A stretch of DNA of 64,000 nt from NCBI RefSeq assembly GCF_000196175.1, contig NC_005363.1, positions 3,224,001-3,288,000 on the forward strand. The letters are read 5' to 3'. Below are positions 8,783 to 17,962 of the stretch, in pieces. The DNA is from Bdellovibrio bacteriovorus HD100 (GTDB taxonomy: Bacteria > Bdellovibrionota > Bdellovibrionia > Bdellovibrionales > Bdellovibrionaceae). A model generated the notes under the pieces. It had not been told where the DNA came from, made no database searches, and worked only from the letters and a program-made list of their open reading frames with translations. The position numbers were made by a program, and so were the translations under genes. Each line of letters starts with the position of its first letter. Position 1 is the stretch's first letter.

Positions 8783-9568
8783 TCAGGCGATTTCAAGCTC
8801 GCCGGCGCCGATGGTCGCTGCCAGCTTCGCACGCAGACGGGCTACGGCCTGAGCATGCAACTGAGAAACACGGGACTCGGTCACACGCAGTACCTGACCG
8901 ATCTCTTTCAGATTCAGGTCTTCGTAATAATACAAAGAAAGAACCAGACGTTGTCTTTCTGGCAGCTCCTCAATCGCCTGAGCCACCACTTCTTTGATGT
9001 TTTTGACATTCAACTGATTGAAAGGGCTGTTGGTGCGGGAACCTTCAAGGATGTCCATGATGGACTTCTTGTCGGTGTTGCTGAAACTTGTCGCCTGGTC
9101 AATTGGCAACAGGCTGACCGGGCGAACCTGATTCACCAGATCATGGAATTCATCAATCGACACATTCAGGGCTTTAGCCACTTCTTCGTCAGAGGGAGTA
9201 CGACCAAGATCGGCTTCCAGTTGCACCATGGTTTTATCCAGGAGCTTGGCTTTGTCACGGATCGAGCGGGGAACCCAGTCCTGTGCACGAAGTTCATCCA
9301 GAATGGCACCACGAATGCGGAATTCTGCGTAGGTTTTGAATTTATTGTCACGAGTGGAATCGTACTTTTCAATCGCATCCATCAGACCGATGACACCTGC
9401 AGAAATAAGGTCATCCAGTTCGATATTGGAGGGAAGTCTTACCGCAATCTTCTGAGCGATGAACTTAATTAGCGGAGCATATTCTCTGATAAGGTCATCT
9501 TTTTGCGTCGGAGCGAGCTTGCGTGGCTCTTCCTTGTACTTCTTCAACAATGCCGCGTTTTTCCCCAT
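8783..9568 (-). CDS. fliA: Flagellar sigma factor FliA (sigma-28)
   Basis: Sigma-70 family, 261 residues, directing late flagellar and chemotaxis transcription. Region 2 reads REYAPLIKFIAQKIAVRLP...DDLISAGVIGLMDAIEKYD with the FKTYAEFRIRGAILDELRAQDWVPRS stretch diagnostic of FliA/WhiG. Region 4 holds LPERQRLVLSLYYYEDLNLKEIG and VTESRVSQLHAQAV. There is no long region 1. It is the last gene of the flagellar operon after flhF and flhG, the order common in polar flagellates. The GAGGG upstream of ATG supports the start. Confidence 0.95.
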   Translation of the reverse strand: MGKNAALLKKYKEEPRKLAPTQKDDLIREYAPLIKFIAQKIAVRLPSNIELDDLISAGVIGLMDAIEKYDSTRDNKFKTYAEFRIRGAILDELRAQDWVPRSIRDKAKLLDKTMVQLEADLGRTPSDEEVAKALNVSIDEFHDLVNQVRPVSLLPIDQATSFSNTDKKSIMDILEGSRTNSPFNQLNVKNIKEVVAQAIEELPERQRLVLSLYYYEDLNLKEIGQVLRVTESRVSQLHAQAVARLRAKLAATIGAGELEIA

Positions 9569-9647
9569 ATTTTCCCTCTTGAAGTCTATGTTATCAAACA
9601 GGTCCGTGCCCTAAAAGTCCAATTCTCACATAACTGTGGAGTTGGAC

Positions 9648-10478
9648 CTAAGCGCTCCCCACGACCTGATCCCAGAACATCTGCATGCCACCGGTGATCT
9701 CAATTTGTTTGGAGGACTTCTCCACCTGATTACAAATTTGACGAATCGCTTTAGAAGATTCAGCACCGATATCTTGTCTCACAATGAGACGCTGCATCTG
9801 GTTTGCTTTTCGCAAAACCACATCATTGGGAACCGAGCCCCAATAATCCAGACCAATGTAGAGGAACTTGTTCACCACATCGTTGAAGCGCTGGTAAAGT
9901 CCCAGCCCTTCCTGTTCATCACGCACTTGATTGCAAATAATAGAGAAGTGATTGACCTTGTACTGCTTGTGCAGAACCTTGATCAGCGCATACGCATCCG
10001 CAAAACTGGCCGGATCCGGAGTGATCACGACTGAAACAGTTTGCGCCGCTGAATTCAGGAACAACACGTTTTCGGCAATCCCCGGAGCGGTATCAATCAG
10101 CAGATAGTCAAAACCCAGTGGCAAAGCACTGACAGCCTCGACCATGGCTCTTCGTTCGAAGTGATTCAAATGATTGAACTCAACCACACCACTGCCACCC
10201 GGAATCAGGAAGACGTCCTTGGACACTTCCATCAGGATGTCGCGCATCTCTTTGCGGCCGGCGATAATGTCATGCATGTTTCCGGTAGGACGAACCCCAA
10301 AAAGGATGTCCACGTTGGCCATCCCCAGATCCCCGTCCAAGATCAGCACTTTTTTGCCTTTTTGCGCCAGAGACAGGGCAAGGTTCGCCACCAGCGTGGT
10401 CTTCCCGACCCCGCCTTTGCCGGAGGTGATGCTGATGGTGCGCGTGCGCTGCATATCAAAAGAGTTCATGTTTCTCAT
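9648..10478 (-). CDS. flhG: MinD-like ATPase FlhG (FleN/YlxH)
   Basis: ParA/MinD family P-loop ATPase, 276 residues, which limits flagellar number and partners with FlhF. The deviant Walker A SGKGGVGKTT is at residues 19-28, switch I/II regions follow (LILDGDLGMANVDILFG; YLLIDTAPGI). The first codons overlap the flhF stop by four bases (GTATGAG), so the pair is translationally coupled. No activation domain or long N-terminal DQAxxLR motif is evident beyond the first ten residues. Confidence 0.93.
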   Translation of the reverse strand: MRNMNSFDMQRTRTISITSGKGGVGKTTLVANLALSLAQKGKKVLILDGDLGMANVDILFGVRPTGNMHDIIAGRKEMRDILMEVSKDVFLIPGGSGVVEFNHLNHFERRAMVEAVSALPLGFDYLLIDTAPGIAENVLFLNSAAQTVSVVITPDPASFADAYALIKVLHKQYKVNHFSIICNQVRDEQEGLGLYQRFNDVVNKFLYIGLDYWGSVPNDVVLRKANQMQRLIVRQDIGAESSKAIRQICNQVEKSSKQIEITGGMQMFWDQVVGSA

Positions 10479-11908
10479 ACAGCTTCAGAGTCCTGTTGTT
10501 TAAATTTAGTGATTCTGAAAATCAGATCCAAAAGACGCTCTTTGGTTGCGAATTCAAAGTCCTCGGGAACACGCGGTCCGATGCCGAAGGAGTGCAAAGG
10601 CACGTCAAAGCGTTTCATAAAGTTGTAAATCGTTCCATGCTGGGTGGATTCATCCAAAGACGTGAAGATCACATCTTTATAGCCCAGAACCGAGTATCTG
10701 CGCCCCAGTTCCGTCGCATCACCGTCTTTGGCGTTGGTTGACAACGTCAAATGGATGTTGGGATTCAAGGCCGCCGGTGGCAGCAGACTTTTCAGCATCT
10801 GAATTTCTTCGTTGCTCTTCAGGCTCAGGCCCGTGTAATCCACAAGCACACAATCCACATTCGCCAGATAGCGCATCAGATTTGTCCAGTCATTCTGGGT
10901 GCGAATCACTGAGAATGGCACGTTCAGAATCTGCGCGTAAATCTTCATCTGATCAGCCGCGCCCACTTTGAAAGTGTCCGTTGTGAACAGGGCAATCTTC
11001 TTGCCTTCCCGCACCACCATCTGGCTGGCCATCTTGATCAATGCCGAGGTCTTACCGCTGCCAGCAGGACCGACAAAGCAGTGGATTTTCCCTTGCGTTG
11101 GGTTCTGGGCAATCTTGGTGTTGTCCAAAACATGGCGGGCCACATAAGCTTCAACCAGGGATTTATTTTTCAATTTCAATGCTGGAAGGGTTTCCTGTGC
11201 CGTGGTCAGGATCTCTGCCGCGATTTCCGGAGCCATGCCTGCTTTGGTCAGCTTTTCAAAGACGAAGCTCAGGTCGTAGTTGATGCCATAGTCAGCGCCC
11301 GGGTGCGAACCCGTGAACGTCTGAGGCATCTGCTGGAACTGCGTGATCACTTGCTTCAGGCTGGCGATTTCATTTTTCAATGCAATCACTTCCGGACTTT
11401 CCGCCGCCACCACAGGTCTTGGCGCCGGAGCCGCTTTTACTGGTGCCGGTGCCGGAGCCGCGGGTTTACGTGGTGCTGTGTTGTTTCCGCGGGAGAAGAT
11501 TTCATCCTGCTCCTGGAAAGCATTCAATGCTCTTTGAGCAGCGTTGCGAACGCGTGTTTCAGATTCATCTTCAATGTCGATATAACGACGCTGAGTGATC
11601 GGAGCCGGAGCCGTGTTCTTTTGCACATGCTTTTCCACCATTTTGTGGATCAGCTCTTTTTGCTGGCGGGCCGTGCTGTTGTTGAATCTGACACGATCCT
11701 GCTCACGCAGACGGGATTCAGCAAATTTCTTCTTTTGCAGGGTTTCCTCGGATACGGCGGCCGTGATTTCCACACTGCCCTCGCCGACAAGACCGAAGCT
11801 CTTGTTGTTGTCGCGAGCCGACAGGATGATGGCGTCCGGACCCAACTGGGTCTTCACCATCTCAAGGGCTTCTTTCATGGTACGTGCTTCAAATTTCTTA
11901 ACCTGCAT
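10475..11908 (-). CDS. flhF: Flagellar SRP-like GTPase FlhF
   Basis: Determines flagellar pole placement. The B domain begins MQVKKFEARTMKEALEMVKTQLGPDAIILSARD, followed by a Pro/Ala-rich linker (about residues 150-170), an N domain, and the G domain starting near residue 275 with P-loop GPAGSGKTS and ALFTTDTFKVGAADQ. Two GTPase motifs deviate from the usual FlhF pattern: the DTAGR-type G3 reads VDYTGLSLKS and the TKLDE-type G4 reads FTSLDES. GTP binding through the P-loop is likely retained, while hydrolysis chemistry may differ. It overlaps the end of flhA by 11 bases. Confidence 0.93.
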   Translation of the reverse strand: MQVKKFEARTMKEALEMVKTQLGPDAIILSARDNNKSFGLVGEGSVEITAAVSEETLQKKKFAESRLREQDRVRFNNSTARQQKELIHKMVEKHVQKNTAPAPITQRRYIDIEDESETRVRNAAQRALNAFQEQDEIFSRGNNTAPRKPAAPAPAPVKAAPAPRPVVAAESPEVIALKNEIASLKQVITQFQQMPQTFTGSHPGADYGINYDLSFVFEKLTKAGMAPEIAAEILTTAQETLPALKLKNKSLVEAYVARHVLDNTKIAQNPTQGKIHCFVGPAGSGKTSALIKMASQMVVREGKKIALFTTDTFKVGAADQMKIYAQILNVPFSVIRTQNDWTNLMRYLANVDCVLVDYTGLSLKSNEEIQMLKSLLPPAALNPNIHLTLSTNAKDGDATELGRRYSVLGYKDVIFTSLDESTQHGTIYNFMKRFDVPLHSFGIGPRVPEDFEFATKERLLDLIFRITKFKQQDSEAV

Positions 11909-13997
11909 GGCTCATCTCCACGAGTGCAACCGATTTTACATCCGCATCCGACGACAACTCATTGTGTGAAAGCACCACAAGCTGCGGGATAAAGCGGGAC
12001 GTTAACTTATACAAATGACGACGCGATGTCGGGCTGGTCAGCAGGATCGGCTGACCGGCCACTTCCGGATGGTGTTCCACCGTCCGCGCGATTTCGTTGA
12101 TCAGACGATGGGCCGTCGTCGGGTCCATCACCAGCTGAACGCCCTGCTCTGTCTGCAGCAGGGAATTGGCGATCAGCTCTTCAATGTGCGGGTGCAAAGT
12201 CATCACCGGGATATTGCCCATATCCGTGGTGTATTTCGCGGTGATACCGCGGGCCAGACTGCGACGAACCTGCTCTGTCAGGACCTCGACATCTTTCGTG
12301 CGAGGAGCATCGTCGGCCAAGGTTTCAAAGATCGTCAGAAGATCACGGATCGAAACCTGTTCTTTCAACAGGTTCTGAAGCACGCGAACCACAGATCCCA
12401 GTGGCAGCAGATCCGGGATAAGTTCTTCAACCACTTTTGGATGAGACTTTTTGAAGTTCTCAATAAGAGTGGAGGCTTCCTGACGACCCAGAAGTTCATG
12501 CGCATGGGTACGGATAATTTCTGTAAGATGAGTTGCCATAACAGTCGGCAAATCCACCACCGTGTAACCGGCAATTTCAGCGTCTTCTTTACGCACAGGC
12601 GAAATCCACAAAGCATCCAGGCCAAACGCCGGTTCTTTGGTTGGAATCCCCTCGATACGCTCGGCGACGTTGCCCGGATCCATCGCCAGAAGTGCTTCCG
12701 GACGAAGGGTGCCACCACCCACGCGGTTGCCCTTGATCATCAGGCGGTATTCGCCCGGGGCCAACTGCAGGTTGTCGCGGATGTGGATGCTTGGAACCAC
12801 GATCCCCAGATCCAGTGCAAACTGCTTGCGGATACTGACGATACGCTCCAGCAGATCCCCGCTGTGATCGGATTCAACAATATTGATAAGACCATAACCA
12901 ACTTCCAGCTCGACCATGTCCAGCGGAAGCATCGTTTCGATATTCTCTTTTTTCGGAGCAGACAAAGCCGCTTCCGATTGCTTCTTGGAAGCTTCCGCCT
13001 GTTCAGCACGGGCTTTTTTGATAACCCAGGAAGTCGCACACAACAATCCGCCCATCAGCAGGAACGGAATCGTTGGAAGACCCGGCACCAGCCCCATCAA
13101 GATCAGCACAGCACCCGAGATCATCACGGCCCGAGGCTTCACGAACAACTGACCCGTGACCTCTTCACCCACATCTTTGTCAGAATTCGAGGTACGAGTG
13201 ACGATGATACCGGCCGCCGTGGAAATAACCAGAGCCGGGATCTGAGAAAGCAGACCGTCACCGATCGTCAGCATGGTGTAGTATTTTGCCGCGGTCCCGA
13301 CATCCAGACCTTTTTGAATAACACCGATAGCGAGACCACCGATAATGTTGATCAGAGTGATGATGATACCGGCAATGGCATCACCGCGAACGAACTTGGA
13401 GGCACCGTCCATCGCGCCGTAAAAGTCCGCTTCACCTTCCACCTGCTTACGGCGCTTGCGCGCTTCGGCTTCAGTGATGTGACCGGAATTCAGCTCTGCA
13501 TCGATGGACATCTGTTTACCAGGCATCGCATCCAAGGTGAAACGAGCTGCAACTTCCGCCACGCGCCCGGAACCCTTGGTGATAACCATGAAGTTGATGA
13601 CCATCAAAATCAGGAACATCACGAAACCGATGACATAGTTTCCGCCGACCACGAAATTCGCAAAGGATGCGATCACGTGACCCGCGGCCTGTTCACCGGT
13701 GTGCCCTTCGGTCAAAATCAAACGGGTCGTCGCCACGTTCAGGGACAGACGGAACAAAGTCGTCATTAGCAGCAGGGACGGGAAAGACGTGAAATCCAAA
13801 GCCCGGTCGGTATAAATACTGACCAAAAGAATCAAAATGCTGATTGCCAAAGAGAATGTCAGAGTCAAATCCAGCATCATCGGAGGCAACGGTATGATCA
13901 TTACCGCCAAAACAGCCAAAAGACCAAATGCAATGAAAAGATCCGTATTCTTCGTGATCTTATCGAATCGTTTTAGGAACTGAAACAACTGATCCAT
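11898..13997 (-). CDS. flhA: Flagellar export gate protein FlhA
   Basis: Inner-membrane subunit of the flagellar type III export gate, 699 residues. The N-terminal half carries about eight membrane helices and the FHIPEP-type block (DAMPGKQMSIDAELNSGHITEAEARKRRKQVEGEADFYGAMDGASKFV). The C-terminal cytoplasmic ring domain follows (LQLAPGEYRLMIKGNRVGGG). The start codon shares one base with the flhB stop (TAATG). Length is normal and no motif is missing. Confidence 0.97.
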   Translation of the reverse strand: MDQLFQFLKRFDKITKNTDLFIAFGLLAVLAVMIIPLPPMMLDLTLTFSLAISILILLVSIYTDRALDFTSFPSLLLMTTLFRLSLNVATTRLILTEGHTGEQAAGHVIASFANFVVGGNYVIGFVMFLILMVINFMVITKGSGRVAEVAARFTLDAMPGKQMSIDAELNSGHITEAEARKRRKQVEGEADFYGAMDGASKFVRGDAIAGIIITLINIIGGLAIGVIQKGLDVGTAAKYYTMLTIGDGLLSQIPALVISTAAGIIVTRTSNSDKDVGEEVTGQLFVKPRAVMISGAVLILMGLVPGLPTIPFLLMGGLLCATSWVIKKARAEQAEASKKQSEAALSAPKKENIETMLPLDMVELEVGYGLINIVESDHSGDLLERIVSIRKQFALDLGIVVPSIHIRDNLQLAPGEYRLMIKGNRVGGGTLRPEALLAMDPGNVAERIEGIPTKEPAFGLDALWISPVRKEDAEIAGYTVVDLPTVMATHLTEIIRTHAHELLGRQEASTLIENFKKSHPKVVEELIPDLLPLGSVVRVLQNLLKEQVSIRDLLTIFETLADDAPRTKDVEVLTEQVRRSLARGITAKYTTDMGNIPVMTLHPHIEELIANSLLQTEQGVQLVMDPTTAHRLINEIARTVEHHPEVAGQPILLTSPTSRRHLYKLTSRFIPQLVVLSHNELSSDADVKSVALVEMSHAG

Positions 13998-15058
13998 TAT
14001 CTTTTCTTCCTACGCAAACGGTAAACGTATGAAAGCACTTCAGCCACAGCCACGAAGAGCTCCCGGGGAATAACCTGTCCAATTTTCAATGTCTTGAAGA
14101 TCGTGCGCGCCAGTGGTTTGTTTTCCACGATAGGCACATTGTTTTCGCGCGCGATTTCCTTGATCTTTTCCGCCACGTGATCCGCACCCATCGCCACGAT
14201 TTGCGGCGCCGGCAGATTGTCCGTGTACTTCAGAACCACCGCAATGTGGGTCGGATTCGTGATGACAACGTCCGCCTTCGGAATCTCGGACATCATGCGC
14301 TTGCTCGCCATTTCACGCTGAATACGGCGAATGCGCGATTTGATCATCGGATCACCCTCGCGCTGCTTGTGTTCTTCCTTGACCTCTTGTTTGGTCATCA
14401 TCATTTTCTTTTCAAGATCAAAACGCTGATAGAAATAGTCAGCACCGGCAATCACCAGCATCACCGCGCCAACACCACCCAGCAGCTTCACCACGATCAC
14501 CCCAATGTAGGCGATGATCTGGTCGATGGAGTACGTCAGCATGTATGGGACTTGCGTCACTTCACTGCGCAGCAGGAAATAAAGAACCATCGCCACCGCA
14601 CCCATTTTCAGGATGGATTTCAACGCTTCCACAACGGCACGCATACTGAAGACACGTTTGAAGCCTTCAACCGGATTTACTTTTTCAAAATTAGGGGAAA
14701 CGGCGTCTTCGACTTGCAGGAAGCCGATTTGAACAATCGAGGAAGCTGCGCCGATGATACCGGCAAACAGCAGAACCGGAGCAATCAGGATCATGGCTTT
14801 CATGCCGCAGTACTGAGCGGCTTCAGTGAAGTTTCCTTCACGCACCATTTTGACCATGTCGTCGCCGAAAGAGTGCTGGAAAACTTCGTACATTTCCTTG
14901 AAGAAGAAACGGCCCAAAGCATACACGCCACCAGCCGCCGCAAGTAACATTACTGCGGACGCCAGCTCCTTTGTATGTGCAACATTTCCGCGCTTCCGGA
15001 ATTCTTCCCGTCTCGCGTCCGTTGCTTCTTCGGACTTTTCGCCGTTATCTTCAGCCAT
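13997..15058 (-). CDS. flhB: Flagellar export switch protein FlhB
   Basis: Export-gate protein that autocleaves to switch substrate specificity from rod/hook to filament. 353 residues with four membrane helices in the first 220, a positively charged linker, and the autocleavage motif NPTH in VVITNPTHIAVVLKYTDNLPAP. The N-terminus (GEKSEEATDARREEFRKRGNVAHTKEL) is typical. It lies between fliR and flhA in the export operon. Confidence 0.97.
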   Translation of the reverse strand: MAEDNGEKSEEATDARREEFRKRGNVAHTKELASAVMLLAAAGGVYALGRFFFKEMYEVFQHSFGDDMVKMVREGNFTEAAQYCGMKAMILIAPVLLFAGIIGAASSIVQIGFLQVEDAVSPNFEKVNPVEGFKRVFSMRAVVEALKSILKMGAVAMVLYFLLRSEVTQVPYMLTYSIDQIIAYIGVIVVKLLGGVGAVMLVIAGADYFYQRFDLEKKMMMTKQEVKEEHKQREGDPMIKSRIRRIQREMASKRMMSEIPKADVVITNPTHIAVVLKYTDNLPAPQIVAMGADHVAEKIKEIARENNVPIVENKPLARTIFKTLKIGQVIPRELFVAVAEVLSYVYRLRRKKR

Positions 15059-15090
15059 CTCGTTCCTTCCTAGAACTTAAAAGCCTTACC

Positions 15091-15870
15091 CTATAAGTGT
15101 TTCATCACATCAAACAGTTTGCTAGCTGTGATTTCAACAACCCCATTCATTTCCATAATCAAAAGCGGAAGGCAGATAAACACCACTGCCATACCCAGCA
15201 TGATCGTCACTGGCATACTTGTTACCAGGACGTTGATCTGGGGCACCGCTCTTCCCAGAATACCCATCGCCAGATTGACAATCAGGATCGCCACCAGAAC
15301 CGGGGCACACATCTTGATCGCCATCACAAATGCCACTTGCCCGAATACGGCGATTTCGGCAAACGGCCCAAAATTCAAAGCCAAAGAACTGACCGGCACA
15401 AGCTCATAGCTTTGCGCGATCGCACTGATCAGCATGTGATGGCCGTTGATGGCCAAAAACACCAAAGTCGCCATGGCAGAATAGAACTGCTCGATCACCC
15501 CACCCTGGGAACCCATCATCGGGTTATAAAGCTGAGCCGCGCTCAGACCCACGCTCATGGAAACCAAGTCCCCTGTCATACTGACCACAAAGAAGAACAA
15601 CCGGGTTAAAAAACCCAGCGCCAATCCGACAATCAATTCCCGGACGGCCAAGCCAATGATTTCATTGGAAATTACGAGGTAGTCCACGTTGCCGACTTTA
15701 ACCACCGGGTAAAGCACCATGCTCAATACCAGGGAAAGCAGGATCTTAACCGGCGTATTCACCAACGGAGAGCCAAAAACCGCGGAAGAGATCACATACG
15801 CCAGCATGCGCAGCAGAACCAGCGCAAACAGCAGAATCTGAGCCTCGGTCATCGCACTCCAGTTCAGCAC
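15091..15870 (-). CDS. fliR: Flagellar export protein FliR
   Basis: Inner-membrane export-gate subunit, 259 residues and about six hydrophobic helices, with family features such as ELIVGLALGFLTRLFFFVVSMTG and the PQINVLVTSMPVTIMLG segment. The GTG at 15870 overlaps the fliQ stop (TAGTG); the internal ATG at 15852 also has a GGAG five bases upstream and begins MTEAQILLFALVLLRM, which is closer to the usual FliR N-terminus, so either start is possible. Confidence 0.95.
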   Translation of the reverse strand: MLNWSAMTEAQILLFALVLLRMLAYVISSAVFGSPLVNTPVKILLSLVLSMVLYPVVKVGNVDYLVISNEIIGLAVRELIVGLALGFLTRLFFFVVSMTGDLVSMSVGLSAAQLYNPMMGSQGGVIEQFYSAMATLVFLAINGHHMLISAIAQSYELVPVSSLALNFGPFAEIAVFGQVAFVMAIKMCAPVLVAILIVNLAMGILGRAVPQINVLVTSMPVTIMLGMAVVFICLPLLIMEMNGVVEITASKLFDVMKHL

Positions 15871-16142
15871 TATTCCCTCACCATCACGGCAATATTTTCA
15901 AAAAGATTCACAGTGTAAGAGCTCATCACGTCCATCATCCATGGCCCGGCCAGAACGAACACCGCCGCCACCACAATCATCTTTGGAATGAAGGTCAACG
16001 TCGCCTCATTGATCTGAGTCAGCGCCTGAAAGATACTGACTGCCAAACCCACAACCAGTGTGCTGATCAAAAGTGGCGCCGCCAGCATGGCTGTCGTGCG
16101 AAGAGCGTCCTGTCCCAGTCTGATTACCAATTCATCTGTCAT
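15870..16142 (-). CDS. fliQ: Flagellar export protein FliQ
   Basis: Two-helix inner-membrane export-gate subunit, 90 residues. Begins MTDELVIRLGQDALRTTAMLAAPLL and contains the ALTQINEATLTFIPKM block characteristic of FliQ/SctS. Tightly packed between fliP (eight bases) and fliR (one-base overlap). Confidence 0.95.
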   Translation of the reverse strand: MTDELVIRLGQDALRTTAMLAAPLLISTLVVGLAVSIFQALTQINEATLTFIPKMIVVAAVFVLAGPWMMDVMSSYTVNLFENIAVMVRE

Positions 16143-16150
16143 TTTTCACC

Positions 16151-16909
16151 TCACCCGAAACTCTTGACCATGGAACCGATGAGCAAACCCCATCCATCCA
16201 CCAGGACAAAAAGCATGATCTTAAAGGGCAACGAAATCACAACTGGAGGAAGCATCATCATACCCATCGCCATCAGAACGCTGGCTGCGACGATGTCGAT
16301 CACCAGGAATGGCAGGAAGATGATAAAGCCGATCTGGAAGGCCGTTTTCAGTTCGGACACCACAAAGGCCGGAACCAAAACCATTGTCGGAACATCGGCA
16401 CGGGTTTTTGGTTTTTCAACTTTGGAAAGTTTGATGAACAAAGCCAGATCCGAATCACGGGTCTGATTGAACATAAACTTGCGCAGAGGTGCGAAAGTTC
16501 TTTCAATCGCCTGATCCTGGGAAATCGTGCCAGCCATATAAGGCTGGATGCCGTTGGTGTTCATTTCATTGAACGCCGGCTGCATCACAAAGAAAGTCAA
16601 AAACAAAGCCAGGCCAACCAAAAGCTGGTTCGGCGGCATCTGCTGCACACCCATCGCCTGACGCAGGAAGGACAGCACAATAATAATACGGGTGAAGCCG
16701 GTCATCATGATCAGGATCGCCGGCGCCAAAGTCAGCACCGTCATGACCATGATCAACTTCACCGCGTTCACAACCTCATTCGGGTTGTCGGTTGTTTTGA
16801 AACCCAGATTCATTGTTGGCAATGTCACTTGGGCAAACGCACTGGAACCGAAGAAGAATACCAGAGGCAAAAGAAGCAGACTCCAAAGAGCCCATTTATT
16901 TCTGATCAC
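16151..16909 (-). CDS. fliP: Flagellar export protein FliP
   Basis: Export-gate core subunit, 252 residues. A cleavable signal peptide (through SSAFA|Q) precedes four membrane helices. The family signature is clear: TRIIIVLSFLRQAMGVQQMPPNQLLVGLALFLTFFVM and the C-terminal PAFVVSELKTAFQIGFIIFLPFLVID. It overlaps fliO by four bases. Confidence 0.97.
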   Translation of the reverse strand: MIRNKWALWSLLLLPLVFFFGSSAFAQVTLPTMNLGFKTTDNPNEVVNAVKLIMVMTVLTLAPAILIMMTGFTRIIIVLSFLRQAMGVQQMPPNQLLVGLALFLTFFVMQPAFNEMNTNGIQPYMAGTISQDQAIERTFAPLRKFMFNQTRDSDLALFIKLSKVEKPKTRADVPTMVLVPAFVVSELKTAFQIGFIIFLPFLVIDIVAASVLMAMGMMMLPPVVISLPFKIMLFVLVDGWGLLIGSMVKSFG

Positions 16910-17580
16910 TGAAAAGACCTCATGCCTTTAAGACGTTTGGAAACGATATCCTTGATTCCACTGATCGCAAATTCGTCGTCCAGATCCAGGTCCTTGGCAC
17001 TGCGCTTGCGAGGGGCCGGAGCTTCCTCGTCCGCAGTCGTGTCGTCAAAGTCCACATTTTTGGAGGTGGACTGACCCAGAACTTTGCCAAAACTTTGTGG
17101 CGCTTCTTCAGGCACTTCGTCATCCAGAAGGGACAGGGACTTGATCATGGAGATGTTATGATCCGTCACACCGATCAGAATGGATTCGCCCGCCACACGC
17201 ACGATTGCCAGACTTTTCTTCGGACCCAGGTAATGCTGCTGCAAAACCTTGATCTGAGTCTGATGCTTCATCGCTTTGGGAACTTTATACTTGCGCAGGA
17301 AGAAGAACGCGCCCGTACCCACAACACCCAGCATGGACAGGGTGAACAGAATACGGAAAACGCCGCCGCCCTCAGAGGCTGCTTTCTTGTTGGATTCCAG
17401 ATTCAGAAGAATCTCGGACTCTTTGCGGTTGTCATTTTTAGTGACATCCTTGGGCTCTGCTGTCGCGGCCGCGGAAAGCTCCTGGGATTCAGACGCCACT
17501 GCCGTCGCCGGGGACGTTTCTTCCGCCTGAGCCGAAACTGAAACTACAAAGATCAAAGAAAGCAACCAACGCATCTTCAT
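16906..17580 (-). CDS. fliO: Flagellar protein FliO
   Basis: Bitopic membrane protein that helps assemble the FliP ring. A signal peptide (MKMRWLLSLIFVVSVSAQA) and a Ser/Ala/Glu-rich periplasmic stretch precede one membrane helix (FRILFTLSMLGVVGTGAFFFL, about residues 79-99). The cytoplasmic FliO domain follows, with IKVLQQHYLGPKKSLAIVRVAGESILIGVTDHNISMI. At 224 residues it is longer than enterobacterial FliO because of both tails. Position between fliN and fliP confirms it. Confidence 0.92.
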   Translation of the reverse strand: MKMRWLLSLIFVVSVSAQAEETSPATAVASESQELSAAATAEPKDVTKNDNRKESEILLNLESNKKAASEGGGVFRILFTLSMLGVVGTGAFFFLRKYKVPKAMKHQTQIKVLQQHYLGPKKSLAIVRVAGESILIGVTDHNISMIKSLSLLDDEVPEEAPQSFGKVLGQSTSKNVDFDDTTADEEAPAPRKRSAKDLDLDDEFAISGIKDIVSKRLKGMRSFQ

Positions 17581-17585
17581 ACCTC

Positions 17586-17954
17586 TTATCTGAGCTGCTC
17601 TACGCGCTCAGCAGGTGAAATAATATCCGTCAAACGCACGCCGAACTTTTCGTTCACCACCACGGCTTCACCGCGGGCGATCAACTTGTCGTTCACATAA
17701 ACTTCCATCGGCTCGCCCGCCAGTTTGCTCAGTTCGATCACGGAACCTTGAGTCAGGTTCAGCAGCTCGCTGACCGGCATTTTGGTGCGGCCCAGCTCCA
17801 CAGACACTTTCAAAGGGATGTCGAGGATCAGGCTCAGGTTTCTGTCTTTATGTGTTGGCATCTCGCTGGAAGCTTTTCTTCCGCTGGATTCAGCCATACC
17901 AGCAGCTTCCGCCACCAGCTGATCCGCCAGATTATCCAATGTATCGTCGCTCAT
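17586..17954 (-). CDS. fliN: Flagellar motor switch protein FliN
   Basis: C-ring component, 122 residues. The SpoA domain occupies the C-terminal 75 residues ([70 protein letters not shown]). The first 45 residues are Ala/Ser-rich and probably flexible. It starts eight bases after fliM. Confidence 0.96.
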   Translation of the reverse strand: [122 protein letters not shown]

Positions 17955-17962
17955 TCATCCCC

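Noticed and set aside
8369-9472. 367-codon plus-strand frame opposite fliA
   Set aside because: It is the antisense shadow of the conserved sigma factor and crosses two terminators.
12015-13769. 584-codon open frame on the plus strand opposite flhA
   Set aside because: FlhA on the minus strand is fully conserved; the opposite frame is Arg/His/Gln-rich shadow sequence with no motif or ribosome-binding site.
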